49,732 bases of DNA from Firmicutes bacterium HGW-Firmicutes-2 (GCA_002841495.1 PGZV01000009.1:30345-80076); one strand, 5' to 3'; counted from the first letter of the stretch, positions 25,615-34,798 are shown. Translations and numbers: made by a program. Notes: generated by a model from the sequence alone, not told the origin.

Positions 25615-27393
25615 CTAAGACTGTTTTTTAAGGAAGTAGAGCTCAAAAGTGGTGCCAACGCCTACCTCAGAATCGACCAGTATCTTACCGCCATGATATT
25701 CCATAATCTCTTTGGCAATGGCTAGGCCAAGTCCTGTACCACCCATTTCTCTAGATCTGGCTTTATCCACTCTATAAAATCTTTCAAAAATCCTCTTAAG
25801 ATCATCCTTGCTTATACCCATACCATTATCTGCCACTGAGACTTTGATATATTTATTTTGTTCTTCCACATCAATCTCAATAATCGCACCTTCCGGGCTA
25901 TATTTTACCGCATTGGATATAATGTTTTTGATAACCTGCTCAATACGGTTCACATCACCAATGGTTCTAAAGGCTTGGTCCGGTTTATGGTAAATCAGAC
26001 TCTGATTTTTCTTCTCAGAATGGATGCGATATTTATTGATGCTGTCCTCCAAGATATTTTCCAGATTGATATCGTTCATAGCGAACTTGATTTGTTTATT
26101 ATCCAACTTGGATAATTCAAGAAGGTCTTGCACCAAAGTCGTCATTCTGTCACTTTCGTGATTAATAACGTCTAGGAATCTAACGGCAATTTCATGCTCT
26201 TCTAAAGCACCTTCAAGCAAGGTTTCCGTATAGCTTTTAATTGTCGTTAATGGCGTCCTAAGCTCATGTGATACATTGGCAACAAATTCCTTTTGCATCT
26301 CTTCCAACTTTTTATGTTCTGTGATATCTTGTATAACACAAATAAGACCAACAGCCTCATTATGTTGATCTAAGAACTTGGCAAAATAAACACTGTAGTA
26401 TCTATAATCTACTATGACAACATGAAGAATGGTTTCTTCTTGTACCATGTTTTTTAATTCATTGTAGCTCACTTCCAAATAAGGGTGAAATACTTCTTGA
26501 AAACTGATTTGTTTATCTAATTTCAACATATCAATTGACGCCGGATTAGAGTGAATCATCACGCCGATTTTATCAAAAACCAGTATGCCGTCAGTCATAT
26601 GTTTAAAAACGATTTCCAGCTTATTTTTCTCACTGGTAATCTCGTTTAGGGTCTCATTTAATGATTTTGCCATTCTATTAAAATTCTTTGTTAACTGGCC
26701 AATCTCGTCATTGGCGTAGACTTTAATAGGTTTATCCAATTGTCCTCTTGCCATATCCCTAGCTTTGACCGTCAATGCGGTAATCGGTTTGGTTAGAAAA
26801 TCTGAGAAGATAAAGCCCAATACAATAGCAATCAAAATAGCCACCGCAGCAGCTGAGATAATAACCATAATGGTCTTTTCAATACTGTTGGTGACAGATG
26901 TTGTTTCTCCTAAGACATAGACCACATATACCACTCTGCCGTCGCTGCCCTTAATATTTTCCGCATAACCTATGTATTTTCTGTCGTCGCCAGGTAATTT
27001 TCGGTTCTTATCATACATCTCATAGGGTTGTCCATCTTCTATTGCTCCCATAACCTGGTGGGTGGGAAAGCTTAACCCTTTTTCAGCATCACTAAGGGGC
27101 AACACCACTGCAGAGGTTCGATCCAATAAGAAAACTCTTTTTCCTTTGTAGAGTGCTGCATATTTTTCGTAAACATCTGACAGCTTTAATTTGACATCTT
27201 CAATATCATCTATATTTACATCTTCAAAGGCTGTTGTCTTAATGGCCTCAACGGCTAATTGAATGCTTTCTTGAACCGATTCCATTTCATTGCTTCTGAC
27301 TAAGAGCACAATCATCGTACCACTTACCATCATGACAATTACAACCATAAGTACATACATAAGTACCAAACGCCATCGTATGCTTATACTCAT
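25615..27393 (-). CDS. walK: Sensor histidine kinase WalK (YycG)
   Basis: 592 residues from the ATG at 27393 (weak GGA site); a GTG six codons upstream is an alternative and start choice is uncertain. Counting from that GTG, it has membrane helices at about 13-38 and 181-203, an extracellular PAS-like domain of about 140 residues between, HAMP at 204-256, an intracellular PAS at 265-365, phosphoacceptor H382 (NVSHELRTPLTT) and an ATPase domain with NIISNAVKYS and GGTGLGLAI. This order matches WalK, which senses wall metabolism and phosphorylates WalR. It follows walR by about 40 nt. Confidence 0.93.
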   Translation of the reverse strand: MSISIRWRLVLMYVLMVVIVMMVSGTMIVLLVRSNEMESVQESIQLAVEAIKTTAFEDVNIDDIEDVKLKLSDVYEKYAALYKGKRVFLLDRTSAVVLPLSDAEKGLSFPTHQVMGAIEDGQPYEMYDKNRKLPGDDRKYIGYAENIKGSDGRVVYVVYVLGETTSVTNSIEKTIMVIISAAAVAILIAIVLGFIFSDFLTKPITALTVKARDMARGQLDKPIKVYANDEIGQLTKNFNRMAKSLNETLNEITSEKNKLEIVFKHMTDGILVFDKIGVMIHSNPASIDMLKLDKQISFQEVFHPYLEVSYNELKNMVQEETILHVVIVDYRYYSVYFAKFLDQHNEAVGLICVIQDITEHKKLEEMQKEFVANVSHELRTPLTTIKSYTETLLEGALEEHEIAVRFLDVINHESDRMTTLVQDLLELSKLDNKQIKFAMNDINLENILEDSINKYRIHSEKKNQSLIYHKPDQAFRTIGDVNRIEQVIKNIISNAVKYSPEGAIIEIDVEEQNKYIKVSVADNGMGISKDDLKRIFERFYRVDKARSREMGGTGLGLAIAKEIMEYHGGKILVDSEVGVGTTFELYFLKKQS

Positions 27394-27435
27394 TGTTTTT
27401 CCAACTTTCACTAGACTTTGTGTCTAATCGTCCTT

Positions 27436-28122
27436 CTAGCCTTTAAAATAGTAGCCAATTCCTCTTTTTGTTAAAATGAATCCCGGTTTACTAGGATCGT
27501 CCTCAACTTTTTCTCTGAGTCTACGAATGGTAACATCCACCGTTCTTACATCTCCATAGTATTCATAGCCCCAAACTTTTTCAAGAAGTTGTTCCCTTGT
27601 AAAAATCTGATTCTTTTGAGTCGCTAGGAATTTAAGCAACTCATATTCTCTAACAGTTAAGTCGATGACGACTTCATCTTTACTCACTTCATACTTATCG
27701 ACATTAATGGTCATATTACTCACATGAATAATCTGTGCGTTCTTTGTATGGTCATAATCCATAGACGTTCGTCGGATATTTGACTTAACTCTAGCAATCA
27801 ACTCTCGTACACCAAAAGGCTTGGTTACATAATCATCAGCACCGAATTCTAATCCCAACACCTTATCAACTTCTTCAGCTCTAGCTGTTAACATGATAAT
27901 GGGTACATTCGATTCTGCTCGAATGGCTTTACAAGCTTGCAAACCATCTATTTTTGGCATCATAATGTCCAGCAAAATCAAATCCGGCTGTTCTTTGTGG
28001 AACATACGTATGCCTTCCTCACCATCTGCTGCCGTTACAACCGCAAAACCTTCTCTTTCAAGGTTAAACTTGAGTATGTCGACAATTGCTTTTTCATCAT
28101 CTACAACCAAAACTTTTGCCAT
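27436..28122 (-). CDS. walR: Response regulator WalR (YycF)
   Basis: 228 residues. The receiver has the VDDE pocket and phosphoacceptor D52 (LLDIMMPKIDGLQ). The OmpR-type winged helix ends in YGDVRTVDVTIRRLREKVEDDP and ILTKRGIGYYF, a stretch highly conserved in WalR orthologues. WalR controls cell wall hydrolases and is often essential in low-GC Gram-positives. GAGGT precedes the ATG. It follows the M23 peptidase gene by 43 nt, so the two M23 genes and walRK may share a transcript. Two perfect WalR boxes occur nearby. Confidence 0.95.
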   Translation of the reverse strand: MAKVLVVDDEKAIVDILKFNLEREGFAVVTAADGEEGIRMFHKEQPDLILLDIMMPKIDGLQACKAIRAESNVPIIMLTARAEEVDKVLGLEFGADDYVTKPFGVRELIARVKSNIRRTSMDYDHTKNAQIIHVSNMTINVDKYEVSKDEVVIDLTVREYELLKFLATQKNQIFTREQLLEKVWGYEYYGDVRTVDVTIRRLREKVEDDPSKPGFILTKRGIGYYFKG

Positions 28123-28165
28123 ATATTTACCTCTACATTTCCAGGACTGAAATTAGTCCAATACA

Positions 28166-29962
28166 TTAGAATTTCAAATATTTCATTGGATCTTTTCTAA
28201 CGCCGTTAACATGAATCTCAAAATGTAAATGAGGTCCTGTACTATTTCCTGTATTACCAACGGCTGCTATTCTTTCATATTTCCCTACATCTTGACCAAC
28301 TTTAACGTATATAGCACTAGCATGGGCATACAAAGAAGTCATCCCATTACCGTGATCAATGACCACTCTATAGCCATAACCACCATCCCAGCCTGCTGCT
28401 ATAACACGTCCACCATCAGCCGCCTTAATTTCCGTTCCTCTTGGTGCTGACAAGTCGATACCGGTGTGCATTCTGCCCCATCTAGGTCCGAACTTGGAGG
28501 TCAACTTATATTTTATCATAGGCACTTGGAAAGTACCAGTTGCATTTGTAATCGGTAGTGCTTTTGAACCTCTTAAAACTTTTTCTGTTGTTGGTTCGGA
28601 TATAACCGTTTCTTCCAGAATAACTCTGTCAAATTCTTTACCATTTAGTTTCTTAATCAGGGCATGGACTTCAAGCACACCTTCAACACCAGGTTCAAGG
28701 ACTTCGTCCGTACCAATATAAGCATTAGGATTATCCACATATATTTTGTACTTATCTATGATTTCCGTATAAACCACTTCCTCAACAGAGGAAACAAAGA
28801 GCTCCGGTTCAGGTACCATAACAATCAATTCTTCACCTATTTGTATCTTACTGGCTCTTTCTTCAAGACCGGCATTCAGGTCATAGAGCTCTCTCGTCGT
28901 CATACCATTGGACATGGCTATAACTGAAGGTGAATCGCCAGATTGAACCGTATAGGTTTTTACTTTTTCATTCTCTTTAGTGATCATGGTCGTAGCTGTT
29001 TCTACATCCACGATTTCATCGGCATTCACAAAAGCTTCTATAACAACAATCTGTTGTTCAAGGCTGATCTCTTTCACCACCGATTGAAAAACCTTTCCGC
29101 TTTCTTCACTCTCAGCAGTCGCACTCAAGGTAGCTGATGTTAAGAAGTTTCTATCAACGGTTAATTCCTTTTGTAATACTTTAATCTCCGGTTTCATGAC
29201 CAATGTATTATGTGGATCTCTTTTCAACTCTACACTAACCGTGCTTTCATCTTCAAGATATACTTTTTGTGCACCTTCCAGAACGGCTTTTAAGGCTTCT
29301 TCACTATCAAGGGCAACTGTAAAGTCATCTCCTATCTTCATGACAAAACCTTTAACTTTATGATTTTCTATAGATGCATACATGGTATTTTCTAGAATTT
29401 GTAGAAGTTCTTTCTCATCTGTGAATATCATTTTCTCCCCATATTGCGGGTTATATTTTATAGTATGTGTGAGCTCCGGGTCATACCCCATACGTGCAAT
29501 GAGATTCTTACTAGCTACTTCTACCATTGTTTGGCCAACCGATACACTCGGTACATAACCAACCACTTGATTGTTCAGCACCACTTCTACATAACTGACT
29601 TCTTCATGATCTGAAGCCATAGATGCATCTGTACCAATGGACATCACAAGACTTTGTGTGACGCCGACACCGGAAATGAGCATAATACTAACAAAGCCTA
29701 TGGCTATGATCCTTTTAGGTTCTTTCAAGATGATGCCTATTGTAGCTTGTACATTTTTCCAATCAATTCTATTCCAAAAAATTGTCTTTTGATACCATTT
29801 TTTGCTTATATGCGTATATTTTTTGCTCATTCTTTTAAAGCTTAGTTTTTTACTTTTCAGCTTTTTTAATATAAACAGTTTAATATCTGATGCTTTTATT
29901 TTTTGGTTCTTAATATTCTTTTTGTTCTTTTTTTTCAAACTGCCGGTTCTAGATTTATCCAT
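28166..29962 (-). CDS. Membrane-anchored LysM-G5-M23 peptidase
   Basis: 598 residues. A strongly basic cytoplasmic tail of about 85 residues precedes one membrane helix (about 84-106). The outer part holds a repeated beta/alpha region (120-320), a LysM domain (336-383, YTVQSGDSPSVIAMSNGM), a G5 domain (about 388-465) and a C-terminal M23 endopeptidase. Zinc ligands are H499, D503 and H580, with H547 and H578 in the active site. M23 enzymes cut peptidoglycan cross-bridges or stems. It is a paralogue of the next gene upstream and directly precedes walR. The ATG follows AGGAGG. Confidence 0.9.
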   Translation of the reverse strand: MDKSRTGSLKKKNKKNIKNQKIKASDIKLFILKKLKSKKLSFKRMSKKYTHISKKWYQKTIFWNRIDWKNVQATIGIILKEPKRIIAIGFVSIMLISGVGVTQSLVMSIGTDASMASDHEEVSYVEVVLNNQVVGYVPSVSVGQTMVEVASKNLIARMGYDPELTHTIKYNPQYGEKMIFTDEKELLQILENTMYASIENHKVKGFVMKIGDDFTVALDSEEALKAVLEGAQKVYLEDESTVSVELKRDPHNTLVMKPEIKVLQKELTVDRNFLTSATLSATAESEESGKVFQSVVKEISLEQQIVVIEAFVNADEIVDVETATTMITKENEKVKTYTVQSGDSPSVIAMSNGMTTRELYDLNAGLEERASKIQIGEELIVMVPEPELFVSSVEEVVYTEIIDKYKIYVDNPNAYIGTDEVLEPGVEGVLEVHALIKKLNGKEFDRVILEETVISEPTTEKVLRGSKALPITNATGTFQVPMIKYKLTSKFGPRWGRMHTGIDLSAPRGTEIKAADGGRVIAAGWDGGYGYRVVIDHGNGMTSLYAHASAIYVKVGQDVGKYERIAAVGNTGNSTGPHLHFEIHVNGVRKDPMKYLKF

Positions 29963-30028
29963 TGGGACCTCCTAGTCTCTTTACGAACTCTAATACATTC
30001 ATACGCTTCAATATGACACAACAAACGA

Positions 30029-30068
30029 TTTACGTAAATGCTGGGTTTAAGCTCAACACTTACGTAAA
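30029..30068. repeat. Two TTACGTAA palindromes 30 bp apart
   Basis: TTTACGTAAA (30029-30038) and CTTACGTAAA (30059-30068) have centres exactly 30 bp, about three helical turns, apart. They lie between the two M23 genes, upstream of the second. A protein dimer pair is an attractive reading; the binder is unknown. Confidence 0.55.
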
Positions 30069-30083
30069 CCGCTTTTTGCTGTG

Positions 30084-30104
30084 AGCAGTGCCATTTGGCA
30101 CCGC
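30084..30104. other. Hairpin after the first M23 gene
   Basis: GTGCC / GGCAC with a 4-nt loop, extended by GC/GC across one mismatch, starting about 25 nt past the stop of the 30129-31748 gene. No T-run follows on the minus strand, so termination would be inefficient. Confidence 0.4.
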
Positions 30105-30128
30105 CCTATATCTATGACTGATTCATGA

Positions 30129-31748
30129 TTAATATTCCAAATAATTCATAGGATTTGCTGCTACACCATCAAATAGTATTTCAAAATGAACATGTGGTCC
30201 TGTGCTTCTGCCTGTACTGCCAACTTTTGCTATGGTCTCGTATTGAGCAACCTTTTGACCTACCTTGACTTCTATCTTACTATTGTGGCCATATCGTGTT
30301 CTAATACCGTTACCATGATCGATTTCTACTAAGTAACCATAATTGCCACGCCAACCTGCGACCGTAACCGTGCCACCATCAGAAGCTCTCACCGTTGTAC
30401 CGGATGGCGCTGATAGATCAACACCTGAGTGGAAAGCGCCCCATCGTCTACCAAAAGTCGAGGTCACTTTAAAGCTTGTTAGCGGATATTTATAGCTGCC
30501 TGTTGCACCTTTTTTAGGTAGTGGCTTAGTACCTCTGGATATAACTTTGTCCTTCGCCTCATTTAAGATGGTTTGGTTCGTAATTTCACGGGCAATTTCT
30601 TTGCCGTTGACTTTTGATACAAGAGCTGTCAATTGTAACACACCATCATAACCGGCGTCAACCACACTATCTGAACCCTTAAATACATTAGGATTATCCA
30701 CATAAGTAACACCTCTAATAATTGATTCTGTATAAACCACTTCTTCCTTGGTTGCTATGGACAATTCCGGTTCAGGAACCATAACCACCAGTTCATCACC
30801 GATTTTCATTTTCAAAGTATTTTGCTCTAACCCAGGGTTCAACTCATAGAGCTGAGCTAGAGGCATACTGTTACTGGCTGCAATCGTTGAAGGCGCATCA
30901 CCTGGAGCAACTGTGTATAACTTTGCCTTTTCATTTTCCTTTGTGATCAAAGCCGTAGCTTCATCAACGGATAGAATCTCATCTTCAAATACATAAGCCT
31001 CAACAGCCATAACTGACTCAGCAAAATCCACTTCAACCGTTACCCCATCCTTGGTTACATCCTTAGGTGCTCCTTCAGTTGTCGCCGGTACTTCCTCTGT
31101 TGTAGATGTTGTAAAAGTCCTGGACTGGTCATCTTCCTTAACCATAACGACTTGGGGCTTGATAATCAAGCCGTTATGCTCATTTTTAGCCAAGCTAATA
31201 TCCAATGCCATATCCGTATTCACATATATACTTTGAGCTTTAAGAAGCACTTTCTTAATGTCTTCTTCATTTTTGACCGCAACTGTAAAATCATCGCCGA
31301 TTTTCATCACATAAGCCATGACTTTGTGTCTGTCCAAATTATCAATCACCTGACTTGCAATCAAAGTTGCCAGTTCTTCAGATGCTATGTAGTTTTCATC
31401 ATCAGAGTAATAAGCTTCAAATGTCAATGCCGGCTCAATTTCAGGATTGTATCCTAAATCAGCAATGACCATTTCAAGCGCTTGATTGGTGGCTGCCTGA
31501 CCTTCGTCCTTGTTTTTGACAACGCCAAGTTCAACCCCATTTATTGAGACACTGTAGCCACGCGCTACAAGTTGTTCTTCTACTGATTGATTGTTAGAAT
31601 TTCGTGCTTGTGCTATCCCACTTTGCGCAACATCACTCGGTGCATACCTGATTACAGCGGAAAAAGTCAGCACTGCACCTAAAGTCAGTGCGATTTCTTT
31701 CTTATACCTAAGAAAGAAATTCTCTTTATATTTAAGAACCCCATTCAT
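30129..31748 (-). CDS. Membrane-anchored LysM-G5-M23 peptidase, paralogue
   Basis: 539 residues, built like the neighbouring 598-residue protein: short cytoplasmic tail, helix at about 18-31, a beta/alpha region, LysM (about 280-330, YTVAPGDAPSTIAASNSM), G5, and a C-terminal M23 domain. Zinc ligands are H440, D444 and H521, with H488 and H519. VYVD or TYVDNPN before G5 is shared by both. It lacks the long basic tail of its paralogue. GGAGG lies 6 nt before the ATG. Its promoter carries a perfect WalR box, making it a likely member of the WalR regulon. Confidence 0.9.
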   Translation of the reverse strand: MNGVLKYKENFFLRYKKEIALTLGAVLTFSAVIRYAPSDVAQSGIAQARNSNNQSVEEQLVARGYSVSINGVELGVVKNKDEGQAATNQALEMVIADLGYNPEIEPALTFEAYYSDDENYIASEELATLIASQVIDNLDRHKVMAYVMKIGDDFTVAVKNEEDIKKVLLKAQSIYVNTDMALDISLAKNEHNGLIIKPQVVMVKEDDQSRTFTTSTTEEVPATTEGAPKDVTKDGVTVEVDFAESVMAVEAYVFEDEILSVDEATALITKENEKAKLYTVAPGDAPSTIAASNSMPLAQLYELNPGLEQNTLKMKIGDELVVMVPEPELSIATKEEVVYTESIIRGVTYVDNPNVFKGSDSVVDAGYDGVLQLTALVSKVNGKEIAREITNQTILNEAKDKVISRGTKPLPKKGATGSYKYPLTSFKVTSTFGRRWGAFHSGVDLSAPSGTTVRASDGGTVTVAGWRGNYGYLVEIDHGNGIRTRYGHNSKIEVKVGQKVAQYETIAKVGSTGRSTGPHVHFEILFDGVAANPMNYLEY

Positions 31749-31766
31749 GGTTAGCCTCCATAGATT

Positions 31767-31783
31767 TGTAACATTTCTGTAAT
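31767..31783 (+). promoter_or_regulatory. WalR box downstream of the M23 promoter
   Basis: Plus-strand TGTAAC-ATTTC-TGTAAT matches TGTWAH-N5-TGTWAH fully. It lies between the -10 (31794-31799) and the ATG (31748), inverted with respect to the gene. In B. subtilis downstream boxes are associated with repression, so this site may act differently from the one at 25520. Confidence 0.65.
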
Positions 31784-31793
31784 AACTTATTTC

Positions 31794-31822
31794 ATAATAT
31801 CATAGAACCTAGCCTTTGTAAA
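31794..31822 (-). promoter_or_regulatory. Promoter of the first M23 gene
   Basis: Minus-strand TTTACA (31822-31817), 17-bp spacer, TATTAT (31799-31794). Start expected near 31787. Confidence 0.65.
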
Positions 31823-31832
31823 GAATTTCATA

Positions 31833-31870
31833 GGACTTAATAGACTCTAATCGGGACTTTACTAGGACTT
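31833..31870. repeat. Phased GACT/GGACTT repeats upstream of the M23 promoter
   Basis: GGACTT occurs at 31833-31838, 31854-31859 and 31865-31870, with a further GACT at 31843. Spacings of 9-12 bp are close to one helical turn. They sit just upstream of the -35, where an activator would bind. Confidence 0.45.
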
Positions 31871-31965
31871 TATTGTCTAATAATGCTAAAATTCTATATC
31901 ATACTAACATAGTTATATGGCTAAATTATGACATTTTTGTAAATATGCCTATGAAACAATAATCT
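31871..31965. other. Unassigned part of the 31749-32098 gap
   Basis: This AT-rich piece lies between the repeats and the rbs terminator. I see no gene, no RNA motif and no further promoter in it. Confidence 0.4.
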
Positions 31966-31967
31966 CC

Positions 31968-32008
31968 CCAAAAAAAGGGGAAGATGTCTCGGTTTAAGAC
32001 AATCTTCC
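31968..32008 (-). terminator. rbs operon terminator
   Basis: Stem GGAAGAT-GTCT / AGAC-ATCTTCC (31979-31989 with 31997-32008, one bulge) followed on the minus strand by CCTTTTTTTGG. It lies about 90 nt past the rbsB stop. The plus strand also has a T-rich run, so it may work both ways. Confidence 0.75.
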
Positions 32009-32098
32009 TTCTTTTTTAATATATTTATTTCATATTTATTTTAGATATGGTTAAGGTATCAAAACTATATAGTTGAAATTTCGCATACTATATATAGG

Positions 32099-33841
32099 TT
32101 ATTTTACCAACATCAGATCAACAGGTACATAAGCTTCTAAGTTCTCACCCAGAATCGCTTTAAGAGCTGCTTCTACGCCTAGACTACCAATCATAGCCGG
32201 TTGCTGTGCCACGGTCGCTGCCAACTTACCTTCTTCTACCGCCTTCACCGCATCATCTGTAGCGTCAAACCCAACAATCAGAATATCTCTGCCCGAAGCT
32301 TCTACAGCTGTAAGGGCACCGAGCGCCATTTCATCGTTGTGAGCAAATACGGCATCGATTTCAGGTTGGGCCTGAAGAATGTTTTCCATAACAGATAATC
32401 CTTTAGTTCGATCAAAATCCGCCACTTGCTTTGCCACAACTTTAATATCTGTTGTACCTATTGCATCATTAAAGCCTTGACCTCGATCTCTTGCTGCACT
32501 GGTTCCGGCGATACCTTCAAGTTCCACGACATTGCCGCTGCCACCAAGTAATTCTAAAATATATTCACCTGCCATAACACCACCTGCTATATTATCGGAT
32601 GCAATGTGTGTCACAACTTCACCGCCGTTGGCACCACGATCTAAGGTTATTACAGGTATACCACTTGTGTTTGCTAGGCCAATTGCACCTACAACAGCGT
32701 CTGAATCCGTTGGATTAATCAAAATCACACTAACCCCTTGAGTCAACAAATCTTCCATATTCGCTAATTCTTTGGCCGGATCGTTTTGTGAATCTAACAC
32801 TATTAATTCAAGATTCATAGCTTCTGCCGCAGCTTCAGCACCTTCTTTTAATGTTACAAAGAAAGGATTGTTAAGAGTCGATACAATCAAGCCTACTTTT
32901 TCACCGTTTCCGGTCATGGCATCATTTACAGCTGCACCATCACCAGTAATGAGTTTAAGTGGTACCGGTACAAAAGCTTCTAGAGTCACACCTTTTAATA
33001 GATCTGAAGCCGCTTCTACACCTAGGCTACCGATCATAGCCGGTTGTTGTGCCACGGTCGCTGCCAGCTTACCTTCTTCTACTGCCTTCACCGCATCATC
33101 TGTAGCGTCAAACCCAACGATCAGAATATCTCTTCCCGAAGCTTCCACTGCCGTAAGGGCGCCGAGCGCCATTTCATCATTGTGAGCAAATACGGCATCG
33201 ATTTCAGGTTGGGCCTGAAGAATGTTTTCCATAACAGATAATCCTTTTGTACGATCAAAGTCTGCCACTTGTTTTGCCACAACTTCAATGTCTGTTGTAC
33301 CTATTGCTTCATTAAAGCCTTGACCTCGATCTCTTGCCGCACTGGTGCCTGCGATACCTTCAAGCTCTACTACATTGCCGCTGCCGCCAAGTAATTCTGC
33401 AATGTAATCACCGGCCATAACACCACCTGCAACGTTATCGGATGCAATATGAGTCACTACTTCACCACCATTGGCACCACGGTCTAGCGTTATAACCGGA
33501 ATTTCTTTTTCATTGGCCATAGCGATTGCACCAACAACGGCATCTGAGTCCGTTGGGTTAATCAGAATAACGCTAACCCCTTGGGTCAAAAGGTCTTCCA
33601 TATTCGCCAATTCTTTGGCTGGGTCGTTTTGCGAATCCAAAACCACCAATTCCATACCAAGCTCTGTTGCTTTTGCCTCAGCGCCTTCTTTTAGTGTTAC
33701 AAAGAAAGGGTTGTTTAGGGTGGATACGATCAAGCCTAGTTTTTCACCACCACCACCTGTTGTTTCTTCTTTCTTGCCACATGCCGCCAATAATCCTACT
33801 ACCATTACCATTGTTAATAATACTACCAATACCTTTTTCAT
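32099..33841 (-). CDS. rbsB: RbsB ribose-binding lipoprotein with two tandem binding domains
   Basis: 580 residues, about twice the usual RbsB. A lipoprotein signal (lipobox LAAC, C21) and a Gly-rich linker precede two complete periplasmic-binding domains, about 36-297 and 317-580, joined by about 18 residues. By hand alignment they are about 89% identical, with some 92 identical residues in a row. Both keep every position matching the ribose contacts of E. coli RbsB: NNPFF, INPTDSD, LDRG, RDRGQGF, ADFDR, HNDEM, GFDAT, AQQP. It delivers ribose, or a related sugar, to RbsAC. It is the last rbs gene. GGGAGG precedes the ATG. Confidence 0.92.
   Translation of the reverse strand: MKKVLVVLLTMVMVVGLLAACGKKEETTGGGGEKLGLIVSTLNNPFFVTLKEGAEAKATELGMELVVLDSQNDPAKELANMEDLLTQGVSVILINPTDSDAVVGAIAMANEKEIPVITLDRGANGGEVVTHIASDNVAGGVMAGDYIAELLGGSGNVVELEGIAGTSAARDRGQGFNEAIGTTDIEVVAKQVADFDRTKGLSVMENILQAQPEIDAVFAHNDEMALGALTAVEASGRDILIVGFDATDDAVKAVEEGKLAATVAQQPAMIGSLGVEAASDLLKGVTLEAFVPVPLKLITGDGAAVNDAMTGNGEKVGLIVSTLNNPFFVTLKEGAEAAAEAMNLELIVLDSQNDPAKELANMEDLLTQGVSVILINPTDSDAVVGAIGLANTSGIPVITLDRGANGGEVVTHIASDNIAGGVMAGEYILELLGGSGNVVELEGIAGTSAARDRGQGFNDAIGTTDIKVVAKQVADFDRTKGLSVMENILQAQPEIDAVFAHNDEMALGALTAVEASGRDILIVGFDATDDAVKAVEEGKLAATVAQQPAMIGSLGVEAALKAILGENLEAYVPVDLMLVK
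32102..33736 (-). repeat. Intragenic tandem duplication in rbsB
   Basis: Units 32945-33736 and 32102-32893 are offset by 843 bp (281 codons). Long stretches are almost identical in DNA, mostly differing at third positions, while the outer edges of the units have diverged. The breakpoint falls in the linker, where GGEKLGLIV in unit 1 matches NGEKVGLIV in unit 2. Confidence 0.9.
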
Positions 33842-33856
33842 TTTGTTTCCTCCCTA

Positions 33857-34798
33857 TTATTTTTCTTTTCGATCTAACAACACAGCGATCAGTATGACCA
33901 AGCCTTTTGCAAGCTGTTGATAATAAGATGACACGTCCAACAGATTCAATGCATTGTTTAAGATCCCAATGATGAGTGCGCCTATTACTGTTCCTAATAT
34001 AGATCCAACCCCACCAGCCAAAGAAGTACCGCCAAGTACAACAGCGGCTATAGCATCCAGCTCATAACCTGTACCTGCCGTCGGCTGTGCTGAGGAAAGT
34101 CTTGAAGTGATGATCATACCCGATATGGCTGCAAACAAACCACTTATACCATATGCGAATACCTTGACCTTTTTAATACTGACACCGGAAAGTTTAGTCG
34201 CTTCCTGGTTTCCACCTGTTGCATAAATATATCTACCCATACTCATATGCTTTAATATGTAATACGCCAAACCAAAAAGTACAATCATAATTAAAATGGG
34301 ATTGGGTATACCAAAAGTATAACCGCCACCAATTTTGGCAAATAGAGCCGCACTGCCTTCAAAACCGGTTCCTATAGGCTTTCCGTCTGTGAAGACCAAA
34401 GTAGCGCCTCTAAAGATTGTCATTGTGGCCAGTGTTACAATAAAGGGTTGTAAATGCCAATGGGCAATGATGAAACCATTGGCCATCCCAATCAATAAGC
34501 CTATGGTCAAGGCGCCTACCACCGCTACCATAAAAGGTTGCCCTGAACCGATCAAATACGCTCCGATTGCACCTGAGAATGCAAAGGTCGATCCGACAGA
34601 CAAGTCAATCCCACCGGTGAGGATTACAAAAGTCATCCCAGCAGCAATAATTGCATTTACGGAGGTTTGCCTAAGTACATTAAATATGTTGGACCCTGTA
34701 AGGAATCGATCACTTAATAATGATATAACAATGATGAAAAACAACAGTCCGAAGACCGATTGAAAGCGCCTTAAGTTTTCTTTATATTCTTGTTTCAT
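33857..34798 (-). CDS. rbsC: Ribose ABC transporter permease RbsC
   Basis: 313 residues with about eight to ten hydrophobic segments. AGMTFVILTGGIDLSVGS and the GTSLAGGVGSILGTVIGALIIGIL segment are the RbsC/AraH family signatures. It is the membrane channel of the ribose importer and probably dimerises. Its start overlaps the rbsA stop (34795-34798, ATGA), so the two are translationally coupled. It lies 15 nt before rbsB. Confidence 0.95.
   Translation of the reverse strand: MKQEYKENLRRFQSVFGLLFFIIVISLLSDRFLTGSNIFNVLRQTSVNAIIAAGMTFVILTGGIDLSVGSTFAFSGAIGAYLIGSGQPFMVAVVGALTIGLLIGMANGFIIAHWHLQPFIVTLATMTIFRGATLVFTDGKPIGTGFEGSAALFAKIGGGYTFGIPNPILIMIVLFGLAYYILKHMSMGRYIYATGGNQEATKLSGVSIKKVKVFAYGISGLFAAISGMIITSRLSSAQPTAGTGYELDAIAAVVLGGTSLAGGVGSILGTVIGALIIGILNNALNLLDVSSYYQQLAKGLVILIAVLLDRKEK

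Noticed and set aside
32102-33736. rbsB duplication as an assembly artefact
   Set aside because: The two units differ at many third positions and in several amino acids at the edges, so they are not one sequence read twice. Long-read confirmation would still be welcome.
33471-33920. Plus-strand open frames opposite rbsB
   Set aside because: They arise from the codon bias of the repeated rbsB units on the other strand, as shown by the same frame recurring in both units.
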